Origin: Alkalicoccus luteus
GTDB taxonomy: Bacteria; Bacillota; Bacilli; Bacillales; Salisediminibacteriaceae
Direction: 5' to 3'
Assembly (NCBI RefSeq): GCF_012034335.1
Contig: NZ_JAATHJ010000038.1
Location: 1-33,400 of the forward strand
Length of the DNA stretch: 33,400 nt
In this document: piece by piece, positions 1 through 7,520 of the stretch
Numbering within the stretch: position 1 is the stretch's first letter
Layout of the letters: each line of letters starts with the position of its first letter
Position numbers and translations under genes: made by a program
The notes under the pieces: model-generated
Seen by the model: only the letters and a program-made list of their open reading frames with translations
Told to the model about the DNA's origin: nothing
Databases searched by the model: none

Positions 1-17
1 ACTGGTAATGGCCGGCA

Positions 18-986
18 TTGTGGAAGGCGTCTTTTCCTTTCTGCAGGGTCTTTATAGACAGTATATCCGTCAATCCTTGGACAAACAATCCCATCTTATT
101 CTGGACGTTTTGGACTAGCAATAACAGTACCGGGTATTTATCTATTCTCCCAGTAGACCAGGGAATCGAGCACTCGGCCGGAGCATCGTTTGCTAAAAAT
201 CCAATGTACTTTGACCCGAAAGAAATTGTCGAGCTTGCTTTGGAGGCTGAATGCAGCGCGGTCGCCTCGACGCTTGGTATACTTGGCTCGGTGGCGCGCG
301 ATTATGCACACCGGATTCCGTTCATAGCGAAGTTGAATCACAATGAACTGCTCACTTATCCGGAAACATACGATCAGATTTCATTCGGCTCTGTCGAAAA
401 AGCGTTCCAGATGGGAGCGGTGGCGGTAGGGGCAACCGTTTATTTCGGTTCAAAGGAGAGCGGCAGGCAGATTCAGGAGATTACAGCGGCGTTTGAGCGA
501 GCTCACGAGCTAGGCATGGCGACAATTCTCTGGGCGTATCTCCGCAATCCGGAATTTAAGCGGGACGGAACCGATTATCACACCTCTGCCGATCTTTCCA
601 GCCAGGCTGTGCACCTGTCTGCCAACATGGGAGCAGATATCGTCAAGCAGAAGCTGCCGACAAACAATGGAGGCTATACGGCGATGAAATACGGAAAGAC
701 GGATAAACGTGTCTACGAGGAGCTGACGAGCGACCATCCAATTGATATGACGCGGTATATGGTTGCAAATTCCTTTATGGGCCGGGCGGGATTGATAAAT
801 TCCGGAGGTGGTTCCGGAGAGAACGACTTAAAGGAAGCGGTAAAAACAGCCGTTATCAATAAGCGGGCCGGCGGCATGGGTCTCATTCTGGGGCGAAAAG
901 CATTTCAAAAGCCCCGCGATGAAGGGGTCGAACTGATCCGGGCTGTGCAGGACGTGTATGCAGATACCTCCATCACGCTGGCGTGA
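18..986 (+). CDS. fbaB: class I fructose-bisphosphate aldolase (FbaB/DhnA type), 5' end damaged
   Basis: Cleaves fructose 1,6-bisphosphate to DHAP and glyceraldehyde-3-phosphate, or runs in reverse in gluconeogenesis, through a Schiff-base lysine. From about base 130 the protein matches E. coli-type FbaB closely: [18 protein letters not shown], the KLNHNE segment, ADIVKQK carrying the likely catalytic lysine, and the C-terminal [17 protein letters not shown]. Family members are about 340-350 residues with some 50-60 residues before GTGYLS. Here this part is not readable in one frame. Frame 3 gives a stretch like FIDRI...NRSPQVL (about bases 50-102), frame 1 gives SGRFGLA (about 100-120), then frame 3 resumes; an in-frame TAA lies at 6-8. 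The open frame begins with TTG at 18 and no ribosome binding site, so the true start is not established. The family call is secure; whether the copy is functional is not. Confidence 0.85.
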   Translation: MWKASFPFCRVFIDSISVNPWTNNPILFWTFWTSNNSTGYLSILPVDQGIEHSAGASFAKNPMYFDPKEIVELALEAECSAVASTLGILGSVARDYAHRIPFIAKLNHNELLTYPETYDQISFGSVEKAFQMGAVAVGATVYFGSKESGRQIQEITAAFERAHELGMATILWAYLRNPEFKRDGTDYHTSADLSSQAVHLSANMGADIVKQKLPTNNGGYTAMKYGKTDKRVYEELTSDHPIDMTRYMVANSFMGRAGLINSGGGSGENDLKEAVKTAVINKRAGGMGLILGRKAFQKPRDEGVELIRAVQDVYADTSITLA

Positions 987-1007
987 TCCGATTGTTATGA
1001 CAGGAAG

Positions 1008-1034
1008 AAGCCGTCCGGAATGCCGGACGGCTTT
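1008..1034 (+). terminator. rho-independent terminator after the aldolase
   Basis: An 11-bp GC-rich stem (AAGCCGTCCGG pairing with CCGGACGGCTT) with a 4-base loop lies 22 bases after the aldolase stop. The T-run is short (TTTG on plus, TTCTT on minus), so it may serve both the aldolase and the small converging gene. Confidence 0.75.
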
Positions 1035-1104
1035 GCTAGTCAACGGGTTCTATAGATGGAACTAAAAATAATGGATAAGTGCTGTATCGTTCCGTTGAAA
1101 GCTG

Positions 1105-1299
1105 TCAGCCTGAGCGGCTACCATCTTCTTCCTCTGAATAAAATACGTGCCAGTGCTTCGCGGGCACTGTGCGGATGTTAAGCGAACGTGCGAAGGCCGC
1201 AGCCTGTCTTTCTGTCGAAAACGTCTTCGGAATCCAGCATGCGCCGGACTTATGAAGCACCTCCTCAACACCCCTGTACTGCCTCTTTAAATAATACAT
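1105..1299 (-). CDS. small protein of unknown function (64 aa)
   Basis: I do not recognise this family. It is kept as a gene because a textbook ribosome binding site (AGGAGGGG, 6 bases before the ATG at 1299) precedes it, and because it ends just before the shared terminator at 1008-1034. The protein is soluble, basic at the N-terminus (MYYLKRQYRG) and aromatic-rich, with no signal peptide or membrane segment. The segment TFSTERQAAAFARSLNIRTVPAKHWHVFY suggests a small alpha/beta fold. A second frame (1062-1271) overlaps it but has no such start signal. Translation is likely from the start signal; function is unknown. Confidence 0.5.
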   Translation of the reverse strand: MYYLKRQYRGVEEVLHKSGACWIPKTFSTERQAAAFARSLNIRTVPAKHWHVFYSEEEDGSRSG

Positions 1300-1660
1300 G
1301 TCGTTCCCCTCCTGATGCCGCTTAACATAGATATACCCGGGAAAATGGAAGTGAAAACGTTCATTTTTATCACTTTTTAATGGTCTGAAAACGGATAAGG
1401 AGGCTTTCGGAGGTGAGCGCTGAAAGGCATCATTCTATCGCAGGGACTTTTAGACTGAAAACGACTTAACGCGGGTCAGAAGCTGCACAGCGTCGTGAGA
1501 AAAGAACGTTGCGCTGACCGAATGTAACACAACGACGGCCGAAAACGATTCACGCAACGTAACAGAGCGTTATAACGAATAAACGAACACAAGCATCAGC
1601 AAATGTCACACAGCGCCAACAGAACAATCAGCCAAACCACCGGCTGCGCCTCCGCGAATG
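1300..1660. other. non-coding stretch, no gene seen
   Basis: No frame has both a start signal and sensible protein composition. From 1380 to 1620 the plus strand is repetitive in flavour, with GAAAACG at four places (1385, 1457, 1541 and nearby) and many AACG/ACG words. No clear repeat unit, hairpin or promoter could be fixed. Confidence 0.4.
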
Positions 1661-1694
1661 AAAAGAAGCCACCCGGAAGCAGCCGGATGGCTTC
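1661..1694 (-). terminator. terminator of the nitrite reductase/siroheme operon
   Basis: On the minus strand GAAGCCATCCGG pairs with CCGGGTGGCTTC (one G-U pair) around a 6-base loop and is followed by TTTT. It lies just downstream of the chelatase gene ending at 1701. Confidence 0.75.
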
Positions 1695-1700
1695 TCGTTA

Positions 1701-2459
1701 TTATGAGATCTTTCTTGCATAGCGTACGACGGGCAGGGTGGTAGAGCTGAGGATCCGGTCCACGAGAATGTCATGGAACAACTCTCCTGTACCGAAGCAG
1801 GAAGCAGCGGGAATGCCGGTTTCTTCTGACAGGTGCTGGATCTTTTTATACATCGTGCCATCGAATAAGAAGAACGGAACGACGAGACACCGGCCTTCGT
1901 ACTCTTTGTTCATTTGGGCAAGTACGGTTTTTAAGCCAGGCTCAGCCATGACCATATAGGCTGGTTCGACGATTTCACAGCTGGCCGTTTGAGCAAGCTC
2001 GGTACAGAGCGAGGTAGTGATTGCTGCCGCTCCAGGATCACTGCTGCCCTGACTGACGACGATCAGTACGTCTTTTTCCGCTTCCGTTCCATACGCCCGC
2101 TCCCAGGAACGGCGGCTGTCATTCAGTGCGTGTACAATAAGCGGATGACTGCCGAGGTGTTCGCCGAAATGAAGCGTCATGGACGGATAGCGTGCGGCCA
2201 TCTTTTCGAGCTTTTCAGGAATGTCCCGCTGATAGTGGCCGGCGGGAGCTAATATCAGAGGAATGACTGTTACATCCAAAGCCCCGTCTTCATATAGAGA
2301 CGTAATACCTTCCTCGATCGATGGGGAGCTGAGCTCCAGATAACAAAGGGAAATAGTCATATGCGGAAGTGTCTGCTGTACACGTTCTGTGACGCTCTCA
2401 CACGCGTTGATGCTGTCCTGATCGCTGCTGCCGTGTCCGATAAACAGAATGTGTTTCAT
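1701..2459 (-). CDS. sirB: sirohydrochlorin chelatase, CbiX/SirB family
   Basis: Inserts a metal, here most likely ferrous iron, into sirohydrochlorin. This is the last step to siroheme, the cofactor of the nitrite reductase encoded upstream in the same operon. The 252-residue protein has two CbiX halves. The first carries the GHGSS motif (His9) and LAPAGHY (His75), typical metal-site histidines; the second has VSQGSSDP, where the usual histidine is absent, as is common in long CbiX/SirB proteins. The ATG at 2459 has GGAGGG 9 bases upstream. A longer open frame exists but starts inside the upstream gene. The start lies within the 3' end of the TrpD2-like gene (about 60 bases overlap), suggesting translational coupling. 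A cobalt chelatase role cannot be excluded, but no cobalamin genes are nearby. Confidence 0.85.
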   Translation of the reverse strand: MKHILFIGHGSSDQDSINACESVTERVQQTLPHMTISLCYLELSSPSIEEGITSLYEDGALDVTVIPLILAPAGHYQRDIPEKLEKMAARYPSMTLHFGEHLGSHPLIVHALNDSRRSWERAYGTEAEKDVLIVVSQGSSDPGAAAITTSLCTELAQTASCEIVEPAYMVMAEPGLKTVLAQMNKEYEGRCLVVPFFLFDGTMYKKIQHLSEETGIPAASCFGTGELFHDILVDRILSSTTLPVVRYARKIS

Positions 2460-3498
2460 GAGTAAATTCCCTCCATTGTAAGTAGTGGTGCCACGCTTTT
2501 CCGGAAGCGGCCGTATCTTGTGCCAGTGAAATTCCTTCCGAAATCGTAGCGGTGTGACCGAATAAAAACAGACGGACGCCAGCATTTAACATGACGATGT
2601 TCCAGGCATTCTGATCTTCCGGAGATTCTTTTTTACCGAGCAGCACACGCTGAATCAGAGCTGCCTGACAATCCGGTGTCAGCTTCTCTAAACGCCGCAC
2701 TCTGTCAGAGTCTAGGCCGAAATCGGCAGGATTGACATCAAATGAGGTGGTGCGCTCCTCAGTGACGTGAAACAAAAAGCTTTTGCGGTGCACCGGGATG
2801 TCTTCCGAACCTTCTGCACCCTGCACCATATAGCAATCGCGAAAAGCCAGACTCCGCATCAGGCCGGAGTTGGATTTGACTACCGTCCGGTGGAAAATAC
2901 CGGTCAGCGTGGAAGAAGCCTGCGGTGGGCTGAGCAGCTTTTCAATCGTATTTAAATAGGTACGGAATCCAAGTTCTTCCCGGAGCGGACGCAGCTTTGC
3001 GAGTGGCGGGCAAAGATCCTCGGTGCGGCCAAAGCCAATATTCAGCGTATCGAGCCCCTTGCCGAGCGCTTCAGGAGGCAGGAACGTTTCAATGCCGAGC
3101 TCCTGAAGCAGGTTTTCCAGCGAAGGGTTGTACTTTGGCGGAAGAGTCGGTGCACTGTGCAGGTATACAGGAATGCCTGCCGCACTCAGAATAATGGATA
3201 CCGGGATGGTAGCGGCAAACTGCCGGCGGCCGTTATATGGTCCCGCAGAATCAATCATCCGGCTGCGAACGTCCTCGGATACGGGGACTTCTATCGTGTG
3301 ACGCTTTAACACTGAAGCAAATCCGGCTGTTTCATCTGCACTTTCTTCCTTCAGCCGCTGGGACGTGAATAAGGCAGCGGTTTGTGCGGGTGTAGATTCA
3401 CCGGAGAGAATCCGCTCAGCGGCAAGCACTGACTCGTCAAAACTGAGGTCCTGGGCTCTGCGTTTGCCGCGGGCTGTTTTTTTCAGCAGCTCCTGCAT
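2398..3498 (-). CDS. YbiB/TrpD2-like protein (anthranilate phosphoribosyltransferase fold)
   Basis: The 366-residue protein has the nucleoside phosphorylase/phosphoribosyltransferase fold of TrpD (N-terminal helices FDESVLAAERILSGESTPAQTAALF, then an alpha/beta domain). The PRPP-binding GTGGD motif and the KHGN motif of true TrpD are missing. Instead it has PYNGRRQF, the LCPPLAKLRPLREELGFRTYLNT segment and an SNSGLMRSL segment, which fit the E. coli YbiB (TrpD2) subfamily, whose members bind nucleic acid. It is therefore unlikely to make tryptophan. It overlaps the NirD stop by one base (TGATG) and overlaps the chelatase start, so it is clearly part of the nitrite reductase operon. About 20 C-terminal residues beyond the usual family end may reflect the overlap. 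Its role in nitrite assimilation is unknown. Confidence 0.75.
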   Translation of the reverse strand: MQELLKKTARGKRRAQDLSFDESVLAAERILSGESTPAQTAALFTSQRLKEESADETAGFASVLKRHTIEVPVSEDVRSRMIDSAGPYNGRRQFAATIPVSIILSAAGIPVYLHSAPTLPPKYNPSLENLLQELGIETFLPPEALGKGLDTLNIGFGRTEDLCPPLAKLRPLREELGFRTYLNTIEKLLSPPQASSTLTGIFHRTVVKSNSGLMRSLAFRDCYMVQGAEGSEDIPVHRKSFLFHVTEERTTSFDVNPADFGLDSDRVRRLEKLTPDCQAALIQRVLLGKKESPEDQNAWNIVMLNAGVRLFLFGHTATISEGISLAQDTAASGKAWHHYLQWREFTHETHSVYRTRQQRSGQHQRV

Positions 3499-3836
3499 CA
3501 GGTCGCCTCCTCGATTAGCTCGATCAGCACGCGGCCGTCTTTCAAATACGTAGGAAATGTTTCCACACAGCCTTCGTCCGGGTCCTGCACCTTGCCGTCT
3601 GTCACGCTGATTTTCCAGTTGTGAAGCGGGCAGTACACATATTCCCCGCTGATGATTCCCTGGGATAGAGGACCTTTCTGGTGCGGACATTCATTTTTGA
3701 TCGTATAGAATTCGTCATCTCCGAGCCGGAAGACGGCGAGGGGGAGTCCCTCGACAATCACTTCTTTGCTGATTTTGACCGGGAATTCTTCGAGGCTGCC
3801 TGCGTCGATGATCTTCGTTCGAATCGTTTCCTGCAT
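3498..3836 (-). CDS. nirD: nitrite reductase (NADH) small subunit, Rieske type
   Basis: Small subunit of the cytoplasmic assimilatory NADH-nitrite reductase (NirD, called NasE in Bacillus). The 112-residue protein is a single Rieske-like domain with both cluster motifs intact: Cys50-x-His52 in ECPHQKGPL and Cys69-x2-His72 in CPLHNW. Many NirD proteins lack some of these ligands, so this one probably binds a [2Fe-2S] cluster. The ATG at 3836 has AAAGGAGG about 8 bases upstream. It follows the large subunit by 20 bases and overlaps the next gene by one base. Confidence 0.93.
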   Translation of the reverse strand: MQETIRTKIIDAGSLEEFPVKISKEVIVEGLPLAVFRLGDDEFYTIKNECPHQKGPLSQGIISGEYVYCPLHNWKISVTDGKVQDPDEGCVETFPTYLKDGRVLIELIEEAT

Positions 3837-3856
3837 GATACATCCTCCTTTTATGC

Positions 3857-6274
3857 TTACGTCGTTACGTGCTTGACATCGAAATAATCCTGTTTGATCG
3901 TACCGCTGTTTACAATCTGCTCCCACGGCTCTTCCATTTGAGCAATGGTCCGCTCCATTCGTTCTGCGAGCGCTGCACAGTTGGCTTCATGATCAACAAG
4001 CTGTTCCTGCACCCATTTAAGTCCGACCCGTTCGAGCCAGTGTGAAGTACGCTCCAGGTATTTGGCGGTTTCCCGGTAAAGCTGCATGTAGGCTGCTGTC
4101 ATGTGAATCACATCTTCATCACTCGTTACGGTGCAGAGGAGGTCACCTTGACGCAGATCGACCCCGCCGTTACCGCCGACATACATTTCCCAGGCCCCTT
4201 GAAGTCCGACGATGCCGATATCTTTAATGCCGGATTCTGCACAGTTTCGCGGACAGGCAGAGACACCCATCTTCACTTTATGAGGAGTCGGCACCCCCTG
4301 AAACTTCTTCTCAAGATCAATGCCCAGCTGGATCGAGTCCTGAGTGCCAAAGCGGCAGAAGTCCTGGCCGACACATGTTTTGACCGTGCGTACTGCTTTT
4401 CCGTAAGCGTGTCCGGAAGGCATGCCAAGCTCTTCCCAAATGGACGGCAGATCGGCTTTTTTCACACCGAGGAGGTCGAGCCGCTGTCCACCGGTTACTT
4501 TGACCATTCGTACGTTGTATTTGTCAGCGACATCCGCTATTTTGCGAAGCTCCTCCGGATTAGTCACACCGCCGTACATACGCGGAACGACGGAATACGT
4601 GCCGTCATTTTGAATATTGGCATGTACCCGTTCATTGATGAAGCGGGAATTCGCATCATCCTCGGCTTCTTCCGGATTCACCATATTGATGTAATAGTTA
4701 ATCGCCGGCCGGCAGGAGGAGCAGCCCTCCGGTTCGGACCAGCCGAGAACATTCATGACTTCCCGCACGAGCGTCAGCTTTTTGTCTCTTATCTCTGCGG
4801 TTACTTCTTCGTGAGAGAGAGTGGTACAGCCGCACATCGGTTCTTTCTGATCAGCTTCACGGAATGCATCGCCGAGCGTGAGCTCCAGCAGCTCGGAGAC
4901 AAGCGGCTTACACCCGCCGCAGGAGCGCCCAGCGTTAGTATGCTGGGTAACTTCCTGCAGAGAAGATAGCTCCTTCTCCTGAATACTTGCGACAATATCT
5001 CCTTTGCACACACCGTTACAGCCGCAAATCGTCTCATCCTCCGCCATACTGACGACAGCACTTTCAGTTGATGCTTCCCGCTTCTCCGAAGGGAGGATCG
5101 CTGCTTTATCCATCTCGGAAATATCGGTCTGCTTTTTGATCATATCTAGCAGCCGGGGTGAATCGGACGTATCTCCGAACAACACAGCACCGATCACGCT
5201 TCCGCCGCGGACGACAACCTTTTTATAAACTCCTTCAAACTCGTCATGCACGCGGATCGCTTTCGTATCTGAACCGTCTGTAAACTCTCCGGCAGAAAAC
5301 ACGTCTACGCCTGATACTTTCAGCTGTGTGTACATGAGCGAGCCTTCATAGGCGCTTTCTGCTGTTTCAGCCAGGTGATCAGCAAGTACGGAGCCCTGTT
5401 CATACAATGGAGCCACCAGTCCGTATACTGTTCCTCGGTGCTCGACACATTCACCGACAGCATACACATCCGGCACGTTCGTGCGCATTTGATCATCAAC
5501 CAGAATGGCCCGATCCGTTTCCAGACCGGAAGCAGCAGCAAGTGCGACGTTCGGCCGGATACCGACAGCCATGACGACGAGATCAGTATCAAGGGAAGTG
5601 CCATCTTTGAAGAGCAGCCCCGAAACGCGTTCCTCTCCTCGGATTTTGACAGTCTGCTTATTCATATGAAAGACCATGCCCTGATTTTCCAGCTCTTCCC
5701 GCAGCATCGCAGCCGCAGGCTCATCCAGCTGGCGTTCCATGAGAAATTCCGGCAGGTGAATGACGTCGACCTCCATATTCAGGTTGAGCAGACCGCGTGC
5801 TGCTTCCAATCCGAGCAGGCCGCCGCCGATCACCGCCGCGCGCTTGTGGGTTTTCGATGTATCAATCATCGCTTCGCAATCGTTGATGTCACGAAAGGCA
5901 ATGACTCCCTCTTTATCGGCCCCATCAATTGGGAGCATGAACGGATCAGAGCCTGTTGCGAAAATAAGCTTATCGTACGCAGCTTTAGTTCCGGAGCTTC
6001 CATAAACGACCTTCTGTTCGGTATCGACCTGAACTGCTTCTTCTCCACAGTGAAGGCTGCAGCCATTTTTTTCATACCAGTCGTAGTCATTCAGGATGAT
6101 GTCCTTTACGCTGCTGTCTCCCTGAAGAACTGAGGAGAGTAAAATCCGGTTATAGTTCGGATACGGTTCCTTCCCGAAGATCGTAATCTCGAATCTGTCG
6201 GGATCGCGCTTGATGATTTCTTCCAGTGTACGAATGCCGGCCATGCCGTTTCCGATTAAGACGAGCTTTTCCAT
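3857..6274 (-). CDS. nasD: assimilatory nitrite reductase (NADH) large subunit
   Basis: Reduces nitrite to ammonium with six electrons from NADH (NirB/NasD family, 805 residues, full length). Domain order: FAD site (GNGMAG, residues 8-13), NAD site (GGGLLGLEAARG, about 150-161), first [2Fe-2S] BFD-like domain (Cys417, 419, 452, 455), second BFD-like domain (Cys481, 483, 518, 521), and the siroheme/[4Fe-4S] domain with Cys634-x5-Cys640 and Cys674-x3-Cys678. All ligands are present. The ATG at 6274 has GGGAGG 9 bases upstream. It lies 27 bases after the methyltransferase that starts siroheme synthesis and 20 bases before nirD, forming one operon. Confidence 0.95.
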   Translation of the reverse strand: MEKLVLIGNGMAGIRTLEEIIKRDPDRFEITIFGKEPYPNYNRILLSSVLQGDSSVKDIILNDYDWYEKNGCSLHCGEEAVQVDTEQKVVYGSSGTKAAYDKLIFATGSDPFMLPIDGADKEGVIAFRDINDCEAMIDTSKTHKRAAVIGGGLLGLEAARGLLNLNMEVDVIHLPEFLMERQLDEPAAAMLREELENQGMVFHMNKQTVKIRGEERVSGLLFKDGTSLDTDLVVMAVGIRPNVALAAASGLETDRAILVDDQMRTNVPDVYAVGECVEHRGTVYGLVAPLYEQGSVLADHLAETAESAYEGSLMYTQLKVSGVDVFSAGEFTDGSDTKAIRVHDEFEGVYKKVVVRGGSVIGAVLFGDTSDSPRLLDMIKKQTDISEMDKAAILPSEKREASTESAVVSMAEDETICGCNGVCKGDIVASIQEKELSSLQEVTQHTNAGRSCGGCKPLVSELLELTLGDAFREADQKEPMCGCTTLSHEEVTAEIRDKKLTLVREVMNVLGWSEPEGCSSCRPAINYYINMVNPEEAEDDANSRFINERVHANIQNDGTYSVVPRMYGGVTNPEELRKIADVADKYNVRMVKVTGGQRLDLLGVKKADLPSIWEELGMPSGHAYGKAVRTVKTCVGQDFCRFGTQDSIQLGIDLEKKFQGVPTPHKVKMGVSACPRNCAESGIKDIGIVGLQGAWEMYVGGNGGVDLRQGDLLCTVTSDEDVIHMTAAYMQLYRETAKYLERTSHWLERVGLKWVQEQLVDHEANCAALAERMERTIAQMEEPWEQIVNSGTIKQDYFDVKHVTT

Positions 6275-6301
6275 TACATGATTCCTCCCAGCAGAAATTA
6301 G

Positions 6302-7069
6302 TTATACGACTTGTTCAAACGGTGCAGCAGGCTTTTCAAACCAGGACAATGTATCATGCAGCGCAGCGACTTCTCCGATAACGACGAGCGCTGGTGCCTG
6401 TAAATCAGCCGCCGCCGCGTCGTTGCTTCCGCTGCCGAGCGTGGATCGGATCGTACGCTGTTTATGGGTGGTTCCTTGTTCAATGAAGGCGACCGGGGTG
6501 TCGGCGCTGCGGCCGGCGTTGATCAGCTTTTCGGAAAAGACCGGCAGCTGTTTAACTCCCATATACACAACGATCGTATCGGCAGCGTGGGCAAGTGCGT
6601 GCCACTGCACATCGCTGTTATCTGAGCAGCAGTGACCAGTGACGAACGTAACAGATGAGCTGTATTCCCGGTGAGTCAGCGGAATCCCGGCATAAGCTGC
6701 GGCGCCTGTCCCGGCTGTGATACCCGGTACAATTTCAAATGGAACGCCTGCTGCCGCACAGGTTTCAGCTTCTTCACCGACTCTGCCGAACATTGATGGA
6801 TCTCCGCCTTTCAAGCGGACGACCGTTTTTCCTTCGCGCGCTTTTTCCACTAACAGAAGTTGAATTTCCTCCTGTTTCATTGCATGCAGACCGGACCATT
6901 TACCACAAAAAATCCGTTCTGCGTGTTCCGGAGCTTCATTTACGAGCTCGCGGCTGACGAGCCTGTCGTACACAATGCAGTCGGCCTGCTCCAATACGCG
7001 CATGCCTTTTACTGTAATGAGGTCGGGGTCTCCTGGACCGGCACCGACTAAATAGACTTTTCCGTTCAT
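6302..7069 (-). CDS. cobA: uroporphyrinogen-III C-methyltransferase (SUMT)
   Basis: Transfers two methyl groups from SAM to uroporphyrinogen III to give precorrin-2, the first committed step to siroheme. The 255-residue length fits a single-domain CobA/SUMT enzyme. Visible motifs are the N-terminal VGAGPGDPDLITVKG, the VVRLKGGDPSMFGR loop, the VPGITAGTGAAAYAGIPLTHR segment and the YMGVKQLP strand. The start at 7069 is chosen over an in-frame ATG further upstream because AAAGGAG lies 8 bases before it and because the protein then begins exactly at the family N-terminus. It is the first gene of the operon and is preceded by TnrA-like and CodY-like sites. Confidence 0.93.
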   Translation of the reverse strand: MNGKVYLVGAGPGDPDLITVKGMRVLEQADCIVYDRLVSRELVNEAPEHAERIFCGKWSGLHAMKQEEIQLLLVEKAREGKTVVRLKGGDPSMFGRVGEEAETCAAAGVPFEIVPGITAGTGAAAYAGIPLTHREYSSSVTFVTGHCCSDNSDVQWHALAHAADTIVVYMGVKQLPVFSEKLINAGRSADTPVAFIEQGTTHKQRTIRSTLGSGSNDAAAADLQAPALVVIGEVAALHDTLSWFEKPAAPFEQVV

Positions 7070-7163
7070 GGGAACGACTCCTTTGTCAATAAAATACGGC
7101 ACCCGGCTCCGGGTGACTGATAGGCTTCATGATAAAATAGATGTATTTTGAATACTACTTTAT

Positions 7164-7180
7164 TGTGAGACTTTCTGACA
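7164..7180 (-). promoter_or_regulatory. TnrA/GlnR-like box upstream of the cobA-nasD operon
   Basis: TGTGAGACTTTCTGACA matches the Bacillus TnrA consensus TGTNANAWWWTMTNACA at 16 of 17 positions. Its centre lies about 103 bases before the cobA start. A weak minus-strand -10 (TATTTT, 7134-7139) would place the box about 45 bases upstream of transcription, near the usual TnrA activator position. Confidence 0.7.
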
Positions 7181-7183
7181 GCA

Positions 7184-7198
7184 TAATTTCAGAATATT
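7184..7198 (-). promoter_or_regulatory. CodY-like box upstream of the cobA-nasD operon
   Basis: TAATTTCAGAATATT matches the CodY consensus AATTTTCWGAAAATT at 12 of 15 positions. It is centred 19 bp upstream of the TnrA-like box, the same spacing as at nasB. Confidence 0.5.
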
Positions 7199-7275
7199 CC
7201 ATCGCTTCATATACAGGCATATACAGTCGTTTTTTTACATGGAAGGCGTTTACATCTGTCATTTCCACGCGAATA

Positions 7276-7308
7276 GCTGCCCGTAGGTGGGCTACATTAT
7301 TTATGTAG
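7276..7308 (+). other. two adjacent small stem-loops in the divergent intergenic region
   Basis: GCCC/GGGC (7279-7292) is followed directly by a perfect 6-bp stem CTACAT/ATGTAG (7292-7308) with a 5-base loop. They lie 70 bases upstream of a terminator-like hairpin on the same strand, with no gene between. Nothing else in 7070-7520 reads as coding. A 68-codon minus frame (7155-7361) has no ribosome binding site. Confidence 0.4.
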
Positions 7309-7375
7309 GTAATAAACGGAAAGAAGGAAGTGAAAGGATGAAAGATTGATAATATATACATGTTTAATGACGATC

Positions 7376-7400
7376 AAAACCCTTGTCAGACAAGGGTTTT
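7376..7400 (+). terminator. orphan terminator-like hairpin
   Basis: AAAACCCTTG pairs with CAAGGGTTTT around a 5-base loop and is followed by TCG. It lies upstream of the narK promoter region, with no gene on its 5' side on the plus strand. It may end a short transcript or insulate the two divergent units. Confidence 0.5.
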
Positions 7401-7411
7401 TCGCGATATAA

Positions 7412-7426
7412 AAATATCAGATAATT
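7412..7426 (+). promoter_or_regulatory. CodY-like box upstream of narK
   Basis: AAATATCAGATAATT matches the CodY consensus AATTTTCWGAAAATT at 12 of 15 positions. It is centred 25 bp upstream of the TnrA-like box. Confidence 0.45.
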
Positions 7427-7435
7427 CAAAAAACG

Positions 7436-7452
7436 TGTGATATTACCTGACA
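7436..7452 (+). promoter_or_regulatory. TnrA/GlnR-like box upstream of narK
   Basis: TGTGATATTACCTGACA matches TGTNANAWWWTMTNACA at 16 of 17 positions (C instead of T at position 11). It lies 69 bases before the narK GTG, a normal distance for a TnrA-activated promoter. Confidence 0.7.
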
Positions 7453-7454
7453 CA

Positions 7455-7470
7455 TGTGATGATATTCACA
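7455..7470 (+). promoter_or_regulatory. Fnr/Crp-family palindrome upstream of narK
   Basis: TGTGATGATATTCACA is a perfect TGTGA-N6-TCACA dyad, close to the Bacillus Fnr consensus (TGTGA-N2-TA-N2-TCACA) except that the centre is AT. It lies 3 bases after the TnrA-like box and 51 bases before the narK start, so both nitrogen and oxygen signals could act here. Confidence 0.6.
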
Positions 7471-7520
7471 GTTTAGACTGCCACAATGCAGAGGACAAAT
7501 TGATGAAGGAGTGTTGAAAC

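Noticed and set aside
1380-1620. Possible CRISPR-like or tandem repeat from recurring GAAAACG words
   Set aside because: Spacing is irregular and the shared words are only 6-7 bases; no repeat-spacer pattern.
2398-3498. Calling this gene trpD (tryptophan synthesis)
   Set aside because: The GTGGD and KHGN motifs for PRPP and anthranilate use are missing, and no trp genes are nearby.
4103-4969. 288-codon plus-strand frame, also 5375-6133
   Set aside because: Lies wholly inside nasD on the other strand, has no ribosome binding site and no recognisable domain; a shadow of the strongly biased codons of a real gene.
7155-7361. 68-codon minus-strand frame between cobA and narK
   Set aside because: No ribosome binding site, and it runs across the TnrA-like and CodY-like sites.
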